Shown here: piece after piece, positions 16,132 through 26,474 of the stretch
Numbering within the stretch: the stretch's first letter is position 1
How the letters are laid out: the number at the start of each line of letters is the position of its first letter
Source: Klebsiella pneumoniae
GTDB taxonomy: Bacteria > Pseudomonadota > Gammaproteobacteria > Ga0077536
Assembly (NCBI GenBank): GCA_945862315.1
Contig: CAMAXW010000003.1
Coordinates: 1 to 64,000, forward strand
DNA length: 64,000 nt
Direction: 5' to 3'
Notes under the pieces: generated by a model
Database searches by the model: none
Told to the model about the DNA's origin: nothing
The model's input: the letters and a program-made list of their open reading frames with translations, nothing else
Translations under genes and position numbers: made by a program

Positions 16132-16725
16132 CTATTTTTTCCCTGTTGCGTCAGCACGCCGATTGAGTTGATTCATGATTTTATCCGCCTGCCCAGCCAC
16201 GATCTCTGACATCCCTTCGAGGCCGCGCTCGATGGCCTGATCAATGGCGAGTCGGTCCTCGAGGGACGGGCTGCCTAATACGTAATTGACGACTTGGTCG
16301 GCGCTGCCCGGGTGGCCAATGCCGATGCGCAAACGCAAAAATTCTGTGCCAATTTGCGCGGCAATGTCGCGCAAACCGTTGTGCCCACCGTGGCCGCCAC
16401 CCACCTTGAGCCGCACGGTCCCAGGGGGCAGGTCGAGTTCATCGTGGAGGACTAAAATCGCGGCGGGTTCTATTTTGTAATAGCGTGCATAGGCGCCCAC
16501 GGCTTGCCCGCTATGATTCATGAAAGTGGTGGGTTTGAGCAGCACGACCGCGCGCCCAGCCAACCTCAGCGTACCGAGTACCGCCTGAAACTTACTTTCC
16601 ACGCGGAGGCTGGCACCTTGTTGTGCCAGCTTATCCAGCAGCCAGGCACCCACGTTGTGGCGGGTGCGTTCGTATTGGGCTCCGGGATTTCCAAGCCCTA
16701 CGATGAGATCGATGCCGTTGGTCAT
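16132..16725 (-). CDS. pth: Peptidyl-tRNA hydrolase
   Basis: This 197-residue cytosolic enzyme frees tRNA from stalled peptidyl-tRNA. The catalytic His23 lies in [21 protein letters not shown] and [14 protein letters not shown] (catalytic Asp) are intact, as is [13 protein letters not shown]. It lies between rplY and ychF on the same strand, the usual order. Confidence 0.98.
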   Translation of the reverse strand: MTNGIDLIVGLGNPGAQYERTRHNVGAWLLDKLAQQGASLRVESKFQAVLGTLRLAGRAVVLLKPTTFMNHSGQAVGAYARYYKIEPAAILVLHDELDLPPGTVRLKVGGGHGGHNGLRDIAAQIGTEFLRLRIGIGHPGSADQVVNYVLGSPSLEDRLAIDQAIERGLEGMSEIVAGQADKIMNQLNRRADATGKK

Positions 16726-16742
16726 TCAGGCAGCCAAGTCGG

Positions 16743-16770
16743 CTCGGCCGGGCGATGCTGCCCGACCGAG
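16743..16770. other. Intercistronic hairpin between rplY and pth
   Basis: CTCGGCCGGGC (16743-16753) can pair with GCCCGACCGAG (16760-16770) through 11 pairs, one a G-U wobble, with a 6-nt loop. There is no T run on the minus strand after it, so it is probably a processing or stability hairpin that sets different levels of rplY and pth rather than a full terminator. Confidence 0.5.
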
Positions 16771-16784
16771 ACGACAAATGGGCC

Positions 16785-17471
16785 TTACTTCTTGGGCGCC
16801 GGCTTGGCGGCTGGTTTGGGCGCGGCCTTGGCGGCAGGTTTGCCTTTGGCGCCTTTGGCGGCAGCAGCCGTTGGCGCTTCTTCTACCACGCGCGGGGCCT
16901 GAATCATGATCACCGGTAAGGAGGCGTCGCCACCCGCGGCGAGCGGGGCGATGCGCACGCCGGCCGGCAAGACCAAGTCCGAAAAATGCAACGTCTGACC
17001 CAAACCCAAGGTCAGCAGATCGACCGAGATGTATTCCGGCAGATCTTTTGGCAGACACGACAGTATGACTTCGCCAGCATAGTGAATGACCGTGCCACCA
17101 CCTGATTTGACGGCTGGGCAGATGTCTTGATTGAGGAAATGCAGCGGAACCCGCATGGTGAGTTCCTCGTTTTCATTAATCCGCAAAAAATCCATGTGCA
17201 GGATGATCGGCCGCACCGGGTGACGCTGCATCGCTTTCAAAATGACTTTTTCATCGGTGCCGTCGGGCATCTTGAGGGTCAGGATGTGCGAATAAAACGC
17301 CTCATGTTCGGACTGCAGCACCATTTTGTTATGGTGCAGTTGCAGGCAGACCGGTGCCTGACCCGCGCCGTACAGAATCGCCGGCAATTTGCCATCACGA
17401 CGCAGGCGGCGGCTCGCACTCTTCCCCTGCAGGGTCCGCAGTTCAGCGGTAACCTCAAAACTAACTTGCAT
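16785..17471 (-). CDS. rplY: 50S ribosomal protein L25/TL5 (CTC family)
   Basis: L25 binds 5S rRNA in the large ribosomal subunit. The N-terminal L25 domain (FEVTAELRTLQGKSASRRLR, LPAILYGAG) is followed by the CTC-type C-terminal domain (VPLHFLNQDICPAVKSGG). The last 25 residues are a Lys/Ala/Pro-rich tail. At 228 residues it is the long form common outside enteric bacteria. It lies 71 nt downstream of prs in the same direction. Confidence 0.97.
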   Translation of the reverse strand: MQVSFEVTAELRTLQGKSASRRLRRDGKLPAILYGAGQAPVCLQLHHNKMVLQSEHEAFYSHILTLKMPDGTDEKVILKAMQRHPVRPIILHMDFLRINENEELTMRVPLHFLNQDICPAVKSGGGTVIHYAGEVILSCLPKDLPEYISVDLLTLGLGQTLHFSDLVLPAGVRIAPLAAGGDASLPVIMIQAPRVVEEAPTAAAAKGAKGKPAAKAAPKPAAKPAPKK

Positions 17472-17542
17472 GTTGATTCTCCTGAAATAACTGTCTAAGC
17501 GACCTCACACCTCCCGCGACCAGGCGGTGTGGGCCGTTTGGG

Positions 17543-18508
17543 TCAATCGATAAACATCGAGCTCAGTGACTGCCCCGAATTCATCCGATTGATACTCTCA
17601 CCCAGCATGGCCGCTACCGAGAGCACTCGGATGCGGGGGCAGGCTGCCGCTTCTTCGGAAAGCGGAATAGTGTCTGTGACTACAAGCTCATCGAGCTCAG
17701 AGTTGTTGATATTGACTAGCGCTTTACCGGACAGCACCGCGTGGGTGCAATAGGCGGCAACCGCAAGGGCGCCGCGCGCTTTGAGCGCCTTAGCGGCTTG
17801 GCACAGCGTGCCGGCGGTATCCACCATGTCGTCGACAATGACGCAGCTGCGCCCCGAGACATCGCCGATGATGTTCATGATTTCCGCTTCGTTAGCCCGT
17901 GGGCGGCGCTTGTCGATGATGGCCAGATCGGCGTCGTCCAAGCGGCGAGCAACGGCACGCGCGCGCACCACGCCCCCCACATCGGGGGAAATCACCATCA
18001 AATTTTTATACTCGTGCTTCCAGATGTCGCCGAGCAGCACCGGTGAGGCGTAAACATTATCCATGGGGATATCGTAGAAGCCTTGAATTTGATCCGCGTG
18101 CAAATCCACGGTTAAGACGCGATCCGTGCCCACGCTTGCGATCATATTGGCCACCACCTTGGCGGTGATGGGCACCCGTGCCGAACGCGTACGGCGGTCT
18201 TGTCGGGAATAACCCAAGTAGGGAACAACGGCGGTAATGCTGGCCGTGGACGCACGCCGCAGTGCGTCGATGAGCACCATGAGTTCCATGAGGTTGTCAT
18301 TGGTGGGTTTGCAGATGGACTGAATGACAAAAACATCGCGTGCACGCACGTTTTCGGCAATTTCGACCATGACTTCACCGTCGCTGAAGCGGCTGACGGT
18401 GGCCTTGCCCAAGGGTATTTGTAAATGTCCCGCCACCGAACGGGCGAGCGCGGGATTGGAATTACCCGCGAAGAGCATCATGGCCGAGCGACTGGGAATC
18501 ATATCCAC
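17543..18508 (-). CDS. prs: Ribose-phosphate pyrophosphokinase (PRPP synthase)
   Basis: The enzyme makes PRPP from ribose 5-phosphate and ATP for nucleotide, His and Trp synthesis. The 321-residue protein has [10 protein letters not shown] at the N-terminus, [20 protein letters not shown], the PRPP-synthase signature [15 protein letters not shown], and the ribose-phosphate loop [13 protein letters not shown]. The true start may be the internal Met at residue 10 or 11 (MMLFAG). It follows tRNA-Gln directly. Confidence 0.98.
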   Translation of the reverse strand: MDMIPSRSAMMLFAGNSNPALARSVAGHLQIPLGKATVSRFSDGEVMVEIAENVRARDVFVIQSICKPTNDNLMELMVLIDALRRASTASITAVVPYLGYSRQDRRTRSARVPITAKVVANMIASVGTDRVLTVDLHADQIQGFYDIPMDNVYASPVLLGDIWKHEYKNLMVISPDVGGVVRARAVARRLDDADLAIIDKRRPRANEAEIMNIIGDVSGRSCVIVDDMVDTAGTLCQAAKALKARGALAVAAYCTHAVLSGKALVNINNSELDELVVTDTIPLSEEAAACPRIRVLSVAAMLGESINRMNSGQSLSSMFID

Positions 18509-18526
18509 GAATGCCTTACATCAAAT

Positions 18527-18601
18527 TGGCTGGGGAGCCAGGATTCGAACCTGGGAATGCCGGGATCAAAACCCGGTGCCTTACCACTTGGCGACTCCCC
18601 A
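18527..18601 (-). tRNA. tRNA-Gln (anticodon UUG)
   Basis: On the minus strand the gene starts TGGGGAGTCGCC and ends CTCCCCA-G-CCA, giving a perfect 7-bp acceptor stem and an encoded CCA. The T arm has GTTCGAA, and the anticodon loop reads TTTTGAT with TTG, for glutamine. At 75 nt it is full length. It lies between ispE and prs on the same strand, a classic gammaproteobacterial position. Confidence 0.98.
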
Positions 18602-18616
18602 ATATTCTTTGGGTCT

Positions 18617-19471
18617 CTAGTGCGGCGCCTCGCTAAGCGCCAACCGATCCAACAACGCGGAGCGATTACTCCGACGCGCGACAAACCATGTCCACTGCGC
18701 CGGCACCTGCTGCCCCGTTGCTCGCGCGGCCGTTTCCGAACCGAACGCGGCGAAAATACAAGCTCCCGAACCGCTCATTCTAGCTGGCGCAAATTGGCCT
18801 AACCAGTCGAGCGCTTCACCCACCGCAGGAAACAAACGGCGCGTCACAGACTCGAGGTCGTTGCGGGTGTCAGCCTGCGGAAGGGTCGAAAGTGTGAGTG
18901 GGGGAGTATCCCGTGTCAATTCAGAATCACCAAAGATCATCGCAGTGGGCACTTCGCACCCCGGATGAATGACCAGAGTCCAGCCTTCTGGGGCATCTAA
19001 GGCCTGTAATTGCTCGCCCACACCTTCGGCCCAAGCGGCCTGGCCACGGACAAACACGGGGACATCGGCCCCCAGCGTGAGGCCAATATCGGCCAAACGC
19101 TGCTCCCCAAGGGCGCAACCCCATAAGTGATCCAGTGCACGTAACACCGTCGCCGCGTTGGAACTCCCGCCACCCAAGCCCCCGCCCATCGGCAAACGTT
19201 TCACGACCCGAATATCCACGCCGAGCCGGGTGGCCGCGGCACGCTGCAAGGCTTGCGCGGCACGCACCACCAAGTCTTGGGCCGGCGGCACCCCCGGCAA
19301 GTCGCTGAGGCGCGTAATCACGCCGTCGGGCCGGACGTTGAAAAACAGGTCATCGCCGTAATCGAGAAACTGGAAATGGGTTTGGAGCAAGTGATAGCCG
19401 TCGGCCCGGCGGCCTACCACGTGGAGAAAAAGATTGATTTTGGCCGGCGCAGGCCAAGCGATGGTGTTCAT
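18617..19471 (-). CDS. ispE: 4-diphosphocytidyl-2-C-methyl-D-erythritol kinase
   Basis: This GHMP-type kinase of the MEP isoprenoid pathway has 284 residues. PAPAKINLFLHVVGRRADGY is the substrate-binding start. PMGGGLGGGSSNAATVL is the ATP-binding glycine loop, and RMSGSGACIFAAF the third GHMP motif. The start at 19471 is chosen because it overlaps the lolB stop by 4 nt (ATGA); a longer frame upstream runs through lolB and is not real. Confidence 0.97.
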   Translation of the reverse strand: MNTIAWPAPAKINLFLHVVGRRADGYHLLQTHFQFLDYGDDLFFNVRPDGVITRLSDLPGVPPAQDLVVRAAQALQRAAATRLGVDIRVVKRLPMGGGLGGGSSNAATVLRALDHLWGCALGEQRLADIGLTLGADVPVFVRGQAAWAEGVGEQLQALDAPEGWTLVIHPGCEVPTAMIFGDSELTRDTPPLTLSTLPQADTRNDLESVTRRLFPAVGEALDWLGQFAPARMSGSGACIFAAFGSETAARATGQQVPAQWTWFVARRSNRSALLDRLALSEAPH

Positions 19472-20079
19472 TTCAGCGTGAGGTCCCAGTGGTCTATGAC
19501 CAGTCGAATATTGACCTCGCCCGCGGTTAACGTCAGCCGCTTGGGCAAGGATAAGCCCTGCACGGGTTGGTACTCCTGCACCCGCAGTTGCCAGCCAGCT
19601 TGATCGAGCGCCGCCAGGCGGCCACCCGCGTCTAGCTGCAGATTCGCCACCGGCACACGGGGATCGGGCACGCCACGCACCCAAAAGCGCGCGCCATCAA
19701 TCGGCAACGACCACTTCAAGTGGGTCTGCATCAGCGTTTCTAGATCCGGTGCCGTGTGTCGCTGACCGTCGGGTGTGCTGAGCGCCACGCCGAGCGCTGT
19801 ACTCGATAAATGGAAAGTGCCCTGCCCCAGCGGGGCCATCAGCCAGAGATCGACAGCACTACCCGCCTGCACCCAACGCACACCCACGCTGCCCCCCCCG
19901 CTACCGCGGTGAATAGCGGCGCGGCCTTTCAGCGTAAAACCGTCGATGCGCAGCAGCGCCGCGCGTTGCCCAGCCCAGGTCGCCGCGAGCACCTCGGCGC
20001 TCGGCGCGGGTTGCGGCGGCGCCGTGGCGCAGGCGGCCAGCAAGCAAGCGGCAAAAACCAGCAGTAGCGTACGCATCAC
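19468..20079 (-). CDS. lolB: Outer-membrane lipoprotein insertion protein LolB
   Basis: The 203-residue protein starts with a lipoprotein signal, FAACLLAAC, with the acylated Cys at residue 17. LolB accepts lipoproteins from LolA and inserts them into the outer membrane. The body (FTLKGRAAIHRGSGGGSVGV, LQLDAGGRLAALDQAGWQL) and the position next to ispE match LolB. Its start overlaps the stop of the TPR gene. Confidence 0.93.
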   Translation of the reverse strand: MMRTLLLVFAACLLAACATAPPQPAPSAEVLAATWAGQRAALLRIDGFTLKGRAAIHRGSGGGSVGVRWVQAGSAVDLWLMAPLGQGTFHLSSTALGVALSTPDGQRHTAPDLETLMQTHLKWSLPIDGARFWVRGVPDPRVPVANLQLDAGGRLAALDQAGWQLRVQEYQPVQGLSLPKRLTLTAGEVNIRLVIDHWDLTLK

Positions 20080-21863
20080 GGCTGGAGACGCTTGGCCGCC
20101 TCTAGCACTTTGGGCTCATTGGGGTGGCGTTTGAGTGCGGCATTCAGCAGCGCCTTGGCTTCATCGCGGCGCCCAAGCGCGATTAAGGCTGCGCTCAGGT
20201 GGGCCACAACTTCGGGGTCGTCGCGCAATTGGTGCGCCTGTTCCAGATAAGTCAGCGCCTCCGCCGACCGGCCCTGCTGATGCAAAACCCAGCCCATGCT
20301 GTCCAAAATGTAGAAATCTTTAGGGGACTGCGCCAACGCCCGCCGGATAAACCCCTCGGCCTCCACGTAGCGCGTGGTGCGGTCTGCCAAGGTAAAACCC
20401 AGCGCATTCAGGGCCTGTGCGTTCAGGGGATCGTGGGCAATGATGGTGTTCAAATCGCGTTCCAGAATCTCCAGACGGTCCATGCGCTCGGCCAGCATGG
20501 CCCGGTTGTACAACAGCACCGTGTCGTAAACGCCGTTCAGCGCGTTGTTGTAGACCGTCATGGCCTCGTCCATCTGGTGGTGAGACGCTAAAATTTCAGC
20601 CTCGGTCATCACCCGCTGGGCGACTTCTTCGGGACTGTCGGGTTTGGTCTGTGCCAACAGCGCACGGGCGTCCGCGACCTTGCTTTGCCCCGCGAGCAAG
20701 ACCGCCACGCGAAGCTGGGCCGCAAACTGGTTAGGCCCAACAGCGACTTCTCGATAACGCGCCATAGCGGCCTCGGGGTGGCCCTGAGACTCGGCGATTT
20801 GACCCAAATAGAATTTGGCATCGTCACCGTGCTCGGTATTTTTTAACAGCTCGCGAAAGGTCTTCGCTGCAGCTTCCAGCTCACCCGCCTGCAGACTCAG
20901 CAGGCCTAAGGCATAGAGCACATCGGCGTTATCCGGAGATTTTTGCGCGAGTCTGAGGAACTGTTCGCGCGCTTGCGGGTAATGTTTGGCATCGGCCAAC
21001 AACCGGGCATACAGCAGGCGCAGGGCGAAATCCTCGGGTTTGCGCTTGAGCACCCGCTCCAAAAACTCAAGACCTTGCGCGGCGTGGCCCTCTCTTTGCA
21101 GCGAGGCGACATAGGCCAACGCCAGACTGGGCGTGATGTCGATACGCTCGGCCAGCTTTTGCATCACCGCATTCGCTTTGGTGGGCTGTTCTGCGCGCAG
21201 CGCGAGCACGGCGTAGGCCACCAGCGCTTCGTTGTCGTTGGGCCGCGAGGCCACCAATTGTTCCATCACCTCCAGGGTGGTACGTCGGTCGGCTTCATTC
21301 CCCAACAGGCTCGCGATAACCCGAAAGCGCACGCCGTCACTGCTGCGGTCCTGACTCAGCACGTATTGCAGCTGCGCCAAGGCCGCCGGGGCATCGCCGC
21401 GCCGAATGTACATCGCGGCCAATAGCTGACGCGCATCGAGATCTTTGGGCGCCAGCGTTACCCAGCGTTGGGCGGCCGTCAGCGCTTGGGCCGGTTCTTC
21501 AGCGTAGATCGCCAGACGCGTGGCACGCTCGGCTAATGCGGCCTCTGGCTGGCGCTGCGCAAGGGCGACGTATTGGCTAACCGCTAAGGGCAGCTGATCG
21601 CGTTTTACCGCAAATTCTGCCAGCAGCAGCGCATACAAAGGATCATTTTCGGGGTCGACCAGTCCCACCGAGGGCGGGCCAATGGCCGTGGTGTCGTCTG
21701 ACGAAACCAAAAGCTCCGGGGCAAAGTCGCTAGTGGCCGAGTGTCGTAGCCAATCCTGCCCCGCACAGCCGCCCAAACCCAGCGATAACGCCAGCGCGGC
21801 GCCCAAGCCCGTCCGACGCGCGACGGCGAGCAGGGCCGGGGTAAACACTGCAAGGGAATTCAT
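20076..21863 (-). CDS. TPR-repeat lipoprotein
   Basis: The 595-residue protein begins with a signal peptide ending LSLGLGGC (Cys33), so it is probably a lipid-anchored periplasmic or outer-membrane protein. Nearly the whole length is tetratricopeptide repeats (for example AALAQLQYVLSQDRSSD and VLYALGLLSLQAGELEAAAK). Near the end NALGFTLADRTTRYVEAEGF and ILDSMGWVLHQQGRSAEA resemble PEP-CTERM/PrsT-like and other TPR scaffolds. A TPR protein upstream of lolB-ispE is usual in this group; its exact task is unknown. It is divergent from hemA. Confidence 0.9.
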   Translation of the reverse strand: MNSLAVFTPALLAVARRTGLGAALALSLGLGGCAGQDWLRHSATSDFAPELLVSSDDTTAIGPPSVGLVDPENDPLYALLLAEFAVKRDQLPLAVSQYVALAQRQPEAALAERATRLAIYAEEPAQALTAAQRWVTLAPKDLDARQLLAAMYIRRGDAPAALAQLQYVLSQDRSSDGVRFRVIASLLGNEADRRTTLEVMEQLVASRPNDNEALVAYAVLALRAEQPTKANAVMQKLAERIDITPSLALAYVASLQREGHAAQGLEFLERVLKRKPEDFALRLLYARLLADAKHYPQAREQFLRLAQKSPDNADVLYALGLLSLQAGELEAAAKTFRELLKNTEHGDDAKFYLGQIAESQGHPEAAMARYREVAVGPNQFAAQLRVAVLLAGQSKVADARALLAQTKPDSPEEVAQRVMTEAEILASHHQMDEAMTVYNNALNGVYDTVLLYNRAMLAERMDRLEILERDLNTIIAHDPLNAQALNALGFTLADRTTRYVEAEGFIRRALAQSPKDFYILDSMGWVLHQQGRSAEALTYLEQAHQLRDDPEVVAHLSAALIALGRRDEAKALLNAALKRHPNEPKVLEAAKRLQP

Positions 21864-21984
21864 GGGTTAAACTATAACCCAGTCGAAAACCTTCTGTTTG
21901 GATCCGCACGCGCCACGCCCGGCGCGCGCTCACCATTTCGCAGGTCGCGACGCCCCGCCCATTCAGCGCAATTCAAACACCAGC

Positions 21985-23259
21985 ATGCCCATTCTCGTCT
22001 TCGGCATTAGTCATCAAACCGCGCCCATCGGCGTGCGGGAACGAGTGGCCTTGGATGCCGAACAATTACCCGCGGCACTGGCCGGCGCACTGGCGGCCAA
22101 TGGCACGGAAGAAGTGGTCATCCTGTCTACTTGCAACCGTACCGAGTTCTATCTGGCCGGCGATGCCATCTCGCCCGGTCCACTGAGTGACTGGCTGATC
22201 CGAGTCAAAGCGCTCGACCCCGCCACCCTCAGCGGGCATTTCTACACCTTGGAAGACGAACACGCCGTGCGGCATACCTTCCGGGTCGCGTGTGGACTGG
22301 ATTCCATGGTGGTGGGTGAACCGCAGATTCTGGGCCAGCTCAAGCAGGCCTATCAAACCTCGGTCAGCGGCAATGCGGTCGGAAAAACGCTCGGCAAACT
22401 GATGCAGCACGCCTTTACGGTCGCCAAAAAAGTGCGGACCGAAACCGCCATTGGCCGCACGCCGGTGTCCGTGGCGTATGCCGCTGCGCGCTTGGCCCGG
22501 CAAATTCATGGCGATCTGGCCGACCGAACGGCACTGCTGATCGGCGCCGGCGATACCATCAGTCTGGTCGCGGCCCACCTGCGCCGCCAAGGCGTGGGCC
22601 GTTTAGTGATAGCCAACCGCACCTTGGCACGCTCCGAAGAATTAGCGCGGGAAATGGGGGGCACCGCGATTGCGCTGGCCGACCTCGCCGCACACCTGCC
22701 CAGTGCGGACATCATCGTCACATCAACCGCCAGCCGTCTGCCGCTTATCACCCGCGAGCTGGTTCAGACCGCCATCAAGTCGCGTCGTTATCAGCCCATG
22801 TTCATTGTGGATTTAGCCGTGCCGCGTGACGTAGAACCAAGCGTTGCCACGCTCGACGACGTTTACCTATACACCGTAGATGACCTCAATAACGTGATCA
22901 CGGAAAACCGCGAACTGCGCCTCACGGCAGCGGCGCAGGCCGAGGAAATTGTTCATCTCCACGCGCAAATTTTTTTGGACTGGCTGCACTCGCTGGATGC
23001 CAACGCCACCATTATCAGCTATCGCCGGCAGGCTGAAGCCGTGCGCGATGAACTGCTAGAAAAAGCCCAGCGGCGGCTGGCGGCGGGCGAAATGCCCGCA
23101 GAAATCCTGCGCGGACTGGCCGCCAGCCTAACCAATCGACTGCTCCACCACCCGACCAGCAAGATTCGCGCAGCCAGCATCGAGGGGCGCCAGGACCTGG
23201 TGTTTTTCGCGCGCGAACTGTTAGGGCTGGATGGCCCCGAGGATACAAACCACTCATGA
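21985..23259 (+). CDS. hemA: Glutamyl-tRNA reductase
   Basis: The first committed step of tetrapyrrole synthesis in this pathway: reduction of Glu-tRNA to glutamate-1-semialdehyde with NADPH. The 424-residue protein has the catalytic Cys50 in [28 protein letters not shown], and the nucleotide-binding [14 protein letters not shown]. Here GAGD replaces the more usual GAGE. The start at 21985 ([20 protein letters not shown]) fits the family; a frame opening at 21898 adds unrelated residues. Its stop overlaps the prfA start by 4 nt. Confidence 0.97.
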   Translation: MPILVFGISHQTAPIGVRERVALDAEQLPAALAGALAANGTEEVVILSTCNRTEFYLAGDAISPGPLSDWLIRVKALDPATLSGHFYTLEDEHAVRHTFRVACGLDSMVVGEPQILGQLKQAYQTSVSGNAVGKTLGKLMQHAFTVAKKVRTETAIGRTPVSVAYAAARLARQIHGDLADRTALLIGAGDTISLVAAHLRRQGVGRLVIANRTLARSEELAREMGGTAIALADLAAHLPSADIIVTSTASRLPLITRELVQTAIKSRRYQPMFIVDLAVPRDVEPSVATLDDVYLYTVDDLNNVITENRELRLTAAAQAEEIVHLHAQIFLDWLHSLDANATIISYRRQAEAVRDELLEKAQRRLAAGEMPAEILRGLAASLTNRLLHHPTSKIRAASIEGRQDLVFFARELLGLDGPEDTNHS

Positions 23260-24344
23260 AAGAATCCCTCCTGCGCAAGCTCGAGCAACTGGCCCAACGA
23301 CGCGAAGAAATCGATGCGTTGCTGGCAACTCCCGAGGTCATCAACGTCCAAGACCGCTTTCGGGGTCTGTCGCGGGAACGCGCCGAGATCGACCCGCTGG
23401 TAACAACCTATGGGGAATATGCACTAGCGCAGGAGCGCCTGGCGCAAGCCGTGGTGATGCAAAACGACGACGACCTCGACTTGCGGGACCTGGCCGCAGA
23501 CGAAGCGAGCAGCACCAAATTACAGCTCAGTGAGATGGAGCAGCAGATAAACCTCCTGCTGCTGCCCACCGATCCGGCGGATGGGGCCAATATTTTCGTC
23601 GAGGTACGGGCCGGCACCGGGGGCGATGAAGCGGCGCTATTCGCCGCCGAACTGTTTCGCATGTACTGCAAATATGCGGAGCAGCGTGGCTGGCAAGTCG
23701 AGATCATGAGCGCCAACGCCAGCGAGCTGGGTGGCTACAAGGAAGTGATCGGCCGGGTCATCGGTCAGGGCGCGTATTCCCTGCTGAAATTTGAGTCGGG
23801 CGCACACCGGGTGCAGCGCGTGCCGGCAACGGAATCTCAAGGCCGCATCCACACGTCTGCCTGTACGGTCGCCATTCTGCCCGAGCTAGACGCCATCATG
23901 GATTACGACATCAACCCCTCGGACCTCAAAGTAGACACTTTTCGGGCCTCCGGCGCGGGTGGGCAACACGTCAACAAGACCGACTCCGCCATTCGCCTCA
24001 CCCACCTACCCACCGGGGTCGTGGTGGAGTGTCAGGACGAGCGTTCCCAGCATAAAAATCGCGCGCGCGCGCTCAGCCTGCTCAAGTCCCGCTTACTGCA
24101 AAGCGAACGTGACAAACAGTCAGCCGAGCAGGCCCAGACTCGGCGCCTGCTGGTGGGTTCTGGCGACCGCTCCGAACGCATCCGGACCTACAATTTCCCG
24201 CAGGGCCGAGTGACCGACCATCGCATCAATCTCACGGTCTATCAGCTTGAAAGCATCCTAGAAGGCGAGCTAGACCTCCTCGTGGGACCGCTCGTCAGCG
24301 AGCATCAAGCCGAACTGATGGCCCAGTTGGGTGCGGATGCCTGA
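23256..24344 (+). CDS. prfA: Peptide chain release factor 1
   Basis: RF1 reads UAA and UAG and triggers peptide release. The 362-residue protein has the GGQ loop in [15 protein letters not shown], the domain start [14 protein letters not shown] and the PxT-type specificity region around [20 protein letters not shown]. It is coupled to hemA and prmC, its modifying enzyme, with overlaps on both sides. Confidence 0.98.
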   Translation: MKESLLRKLEQLAQRREEIDALLATPEVINVQDRFRGLSRERAEIDPLVTTYGEYALAQERLAQAVVMQNDDDLDLRDLAADEASSTKLQLSEMEQQINLLLLPTDPADGANIFVEVRAGTGGDEAALFAAELFRMYCKYAEQRGWQVEIMSANASELGGYKEVIGRVIGQGAYSLLKFESGAHRVQRVPATESQGRIHTSACTVAILPELDAIMDYDINPSDLKVDTFRASGAGGQHVNKTDSAIRLTHLPTGVVVECQDERSQHKNRARALSLLKSRLLQSERDKQSAEQAQTRRLLVGSGDRSERIRTYNFPQGRVTDHRINLTVYQLESILEGELDLLVGPLVSEHQAELMAQLGADA

Positions 24345-25197
24345 GGAGCGCACCCTGCAGACGATCGGGGCGGTCCTCAGTGCGGCGGTGGCCGCAGTGG
24401 GGCTAGACCAGCGTCTGGATATCGAACTGCTGCTCGGCCAGGCCACAGGACTCAACCGAGCGGGTTTGTTGCGGGAAGGCAGAAGTGCGCTGTCGCCGGC
24501 GGCACACGTGCAATTTGACGCGCTGCTCGCCGCCCTTCGCAGTGGTCGCCCGGTGGCGCAGCTGCTGGGGGAACGCGAGTTTTGGTCGCTGGCGCTGAAG
24601 GTGGATGAGCACGTGTTGATCCCCCGCCCGGAGACCGAACTGCTGGTCGAAATCGTGCTCGAGCTGGCGCGGCAAGCGCCGCCGGGGCCAATTATCGATC
24701 TGGGCACCGGCACCGGCGCTATCGCCATCTCGCTGGCCCGAGAACTGCCCGCGCGCACCGTGCTCGCCAGCGACGACTCGCACGCCGCACTCCGCATCGC
24801 CGCCCACAACGTGGCACGCCACGCCCCGGCGCGGGTGCAGCTCATCGCCGGCGATTGGCTAAACCCGGTGGGACCGGCACGTTGCGCGCTGATTGTCTCC
24901 AACCCGCCGTATGTGAGCGCGCAAGACCCCGCGTTACAGGCCGACGGCGCATTGCGCTTTGAACCCCGCCGCGCGCTCGCGTCGGGTCCCGAGGGGCTCG
25001 ACGCGCTCGCGGCAATACTGGCGCAGGCCCCTGCGCGACTCCTCCCCGGCGGCTGGGTGGCGCTCGAACACGGGGCCACGCAAAGCTTGGCCGTAAAGCA
25101 ATTAATGGCCGCCGCGGGTTTCCAGGCAATCGAGACGCGCCATGATTTAGCCGGCCTGGCGCGGGTAACCTTCGCGCAACAACCCGCCAACGCCTGA
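24331..25197 (+). CDS. prmC: Release factor glutamine methyltransferase
   Basis: The protein methylates the Gln of the GGQ motif in RF1 and RF2 using S-adenosylmethionine. It has 288 residues with [10 protein letters not shown], the SAM-binding [14 protein letters not shown], and the catalytic NPPY in [10 protein letters not shown]. The start is either GTG 24331 or ATG 24337, both overlapping the end of prfA. Confidence 0.97.
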   Translation: MRMPEERTLQTIGAVLSAAVAAVGLDQRLDIELLLGQATGLNRAGLLREGRSALSPAAHVQFDALLAALRSGRPVAQLLGEREFWSLALKVDEHVLIPRPETELLVEIVLELARQAPPGPIIDLGTGTGAIAISLARELPARTVLASDDSHAALRIAAHNVARHAPARVQLIAGDWLNPVGPARCALIVSNPPYVSAQDPALQADGALRFEPRRALASGPEGLDALAAILAQAPARLLPGGWVALEHGATQSLAVKQLMAAAGFQAIETRHDLAGLARVTFAQQPANA

Positions 25198-25233
25198 TTT
25201 ACGTCCGCCGCGCGCATCGCCCATACTCGCGCC

Positions 25234-25989
25234 ATGGACGAACAACGCCTGCTCCGCTATAGCCGCCAAATCCTGCTACCGGAAATCGATATCGGGGGGC
25301 AACAGCGCCTAATCGAATCAACCGTGGCGGTGTTTGGATTGGGAGGGCTGGGCTCGCCGGTGGCGCTTTATCTCGCGGCCTCGGGGGTAGGCAGATTGGT
25401 GTTGGTGGATTTCGATGAGGTCGAACTCTCCAACCTACAGCGCCAAATAATCCACCTGACAGCCGATTTGGGGCGTCCTAAAGTGGCCTCGGCGCGCGAC
25501 CGGCTGCTGGCGTTGAACCCCGAGATAATCGTTGAAGCGGTGCCGCAACGGCTGGCCGACACGGCGTTGGATGAACTCGTTCAGCGCGTCGACTTGGTGG
25601 TGGACTGCACCGATAACTTCCCCACCCGGTTTGGCATTAACGCGGCGTGCTGGCGGGCGCGCAAACCGCTGGTTTCGGGTGCGGCCATCCGCTTTGAAGG
25701 GCAAGTGAGTGTTTACTTTCCGGGCCAAGCAGACAGCCCTTGTTATCGCTGTCTGTACGACGATGGCCCGGGCACGACAGAAACCTGTAGCCAGACCGGC
25801 GTGGTAGCGCCGTTGCTGGGCATCATCGGCAGCGTGCAAGCACTGGAAGTCATCAAAGTGCTCACGGGCATCGGCGAGCCGCTGAAAGGCCGCCTGCTGG
25901 TGTTGGATGGGCTGCGCATGGAGTGGCGCAACCTGCGTTTCAAACGTGACGAAAACTGCCCGGTGTGCGGCCCCTCTCGGCCAGAATGA
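25234..25989 (+). CDS. moeB: MoeB/ThiF-family E1-like adenylyltransferase
   Basis: The 251-residue protein activates the C-terminus of a ubiquitin-like sulfur carrier (MoaD or ThiS) by adenylation. RYSRQILLPEI, the nucleotide loop GLGGLGSPVALYLAASG, DFDEVELSNLQRQ and DCTDNFPTRF are intact, and the zinc Cys pairs are in CYRCLYDDG and CPVCG. It follows prmC by 36 nt and overlaps the next gene by 4 nt. MoeB or HesA/ThiF function cannot be separated by sequence alone; the symbol follows position and length. Confidence 0.9.
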   Translation: MDEQRLLRYSRQILLPEIDIGGQQRLIESTVAVFGLGGLGSPVALYLAASGVGRLVLVDFDEVELSNLQRQIIHLTADLGRPKVASARDRLLALNPEIIVEAVPQRLADTALDELVQRVDLVVDCTDNFPTRFGINAACWRARKPLVSGAAIRFEGQVSVYFPGQADSPCYRCLYDDGPGTTETCSQTGVVAPLLGIIGSVQALEVIKVLTGIGEPLKGRLLVLDGLRMEWRNLRFKRDENCPVCGPSRPE

Positions 25990-26474
25990 CCTTGCAGCTG
26001 CCGGCCGCGCTGCATCAACACCTACTAGCGCACGCCCTTGCAACGCCCACGCTGGAAGTGTGCGGGCTGCTAGGCGGCGTGGGAGCCACGGCTACCCGGC
26101 TGTATCGCATCGCCAATATTGCCGCCACGCCACAAGTGGCGTTCATGATGGATCCACAAGCCCAGCTCGCCGCCCTGTTGGAGATGCGCGGGCGCGGCGA
26201 AACGTTGGTCGGTATTTATCACTCACACCCCACCACCGCCGCCCAGCCCTCGGCCACAGATCTAAAAGAAGCGGCCTACCCAGGCGTCGCTTTTCTGATT
26301 GTCTCGCTCGCCGCGCCCGCTGCGCCGGTGCTCGCAGCTTTCGCGTTTGATGGTCAAGGTTTCACCCCGCTGGCGCTGCACCTCACCGGCTCGGCAGTGC
26401 TTCAGTCGGAGGGCTGTGCGTCGCTATCACTAAGGCTCGCAGCAACCCCAACACAGCAGGAATTTCCCCCATGA
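25986..26474 (+). CDS. JAMM/MPN+ metalloprotease (JAB domain)
   Basis: The 162-residue protein carries the JAMM motif: Glu in EVCGLLGG (about residue 25) and HSHPTTAAQPSATD (about residues 79-92), the zinc-binding HxHP...SxxD. In bacteria such proteases trim C-terminal residues from sulfur-carrier proteins (as Mec does for CysO), exposing the Gly-Gly tail. Its 4-nt overlap with the E1-like gene upstream supports joint work on a ubiquitin-like carrier. No carrier gene is in the window. Confidence 0.9.
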   Translation: MTLQLPAALHQHLLAHALATPTLEVCGLLGGVGATATRLYRIANIAATPQVAFMMDPQAQLAALLEMRGRGETLVGIYHSHPTTAAQPSATDLKEAAYPGVAFLIVSLAAPAAPVLAAFAFDGQGFTPLALHLTGSAVLQSEGCASLSLRLAATPTQQEFPP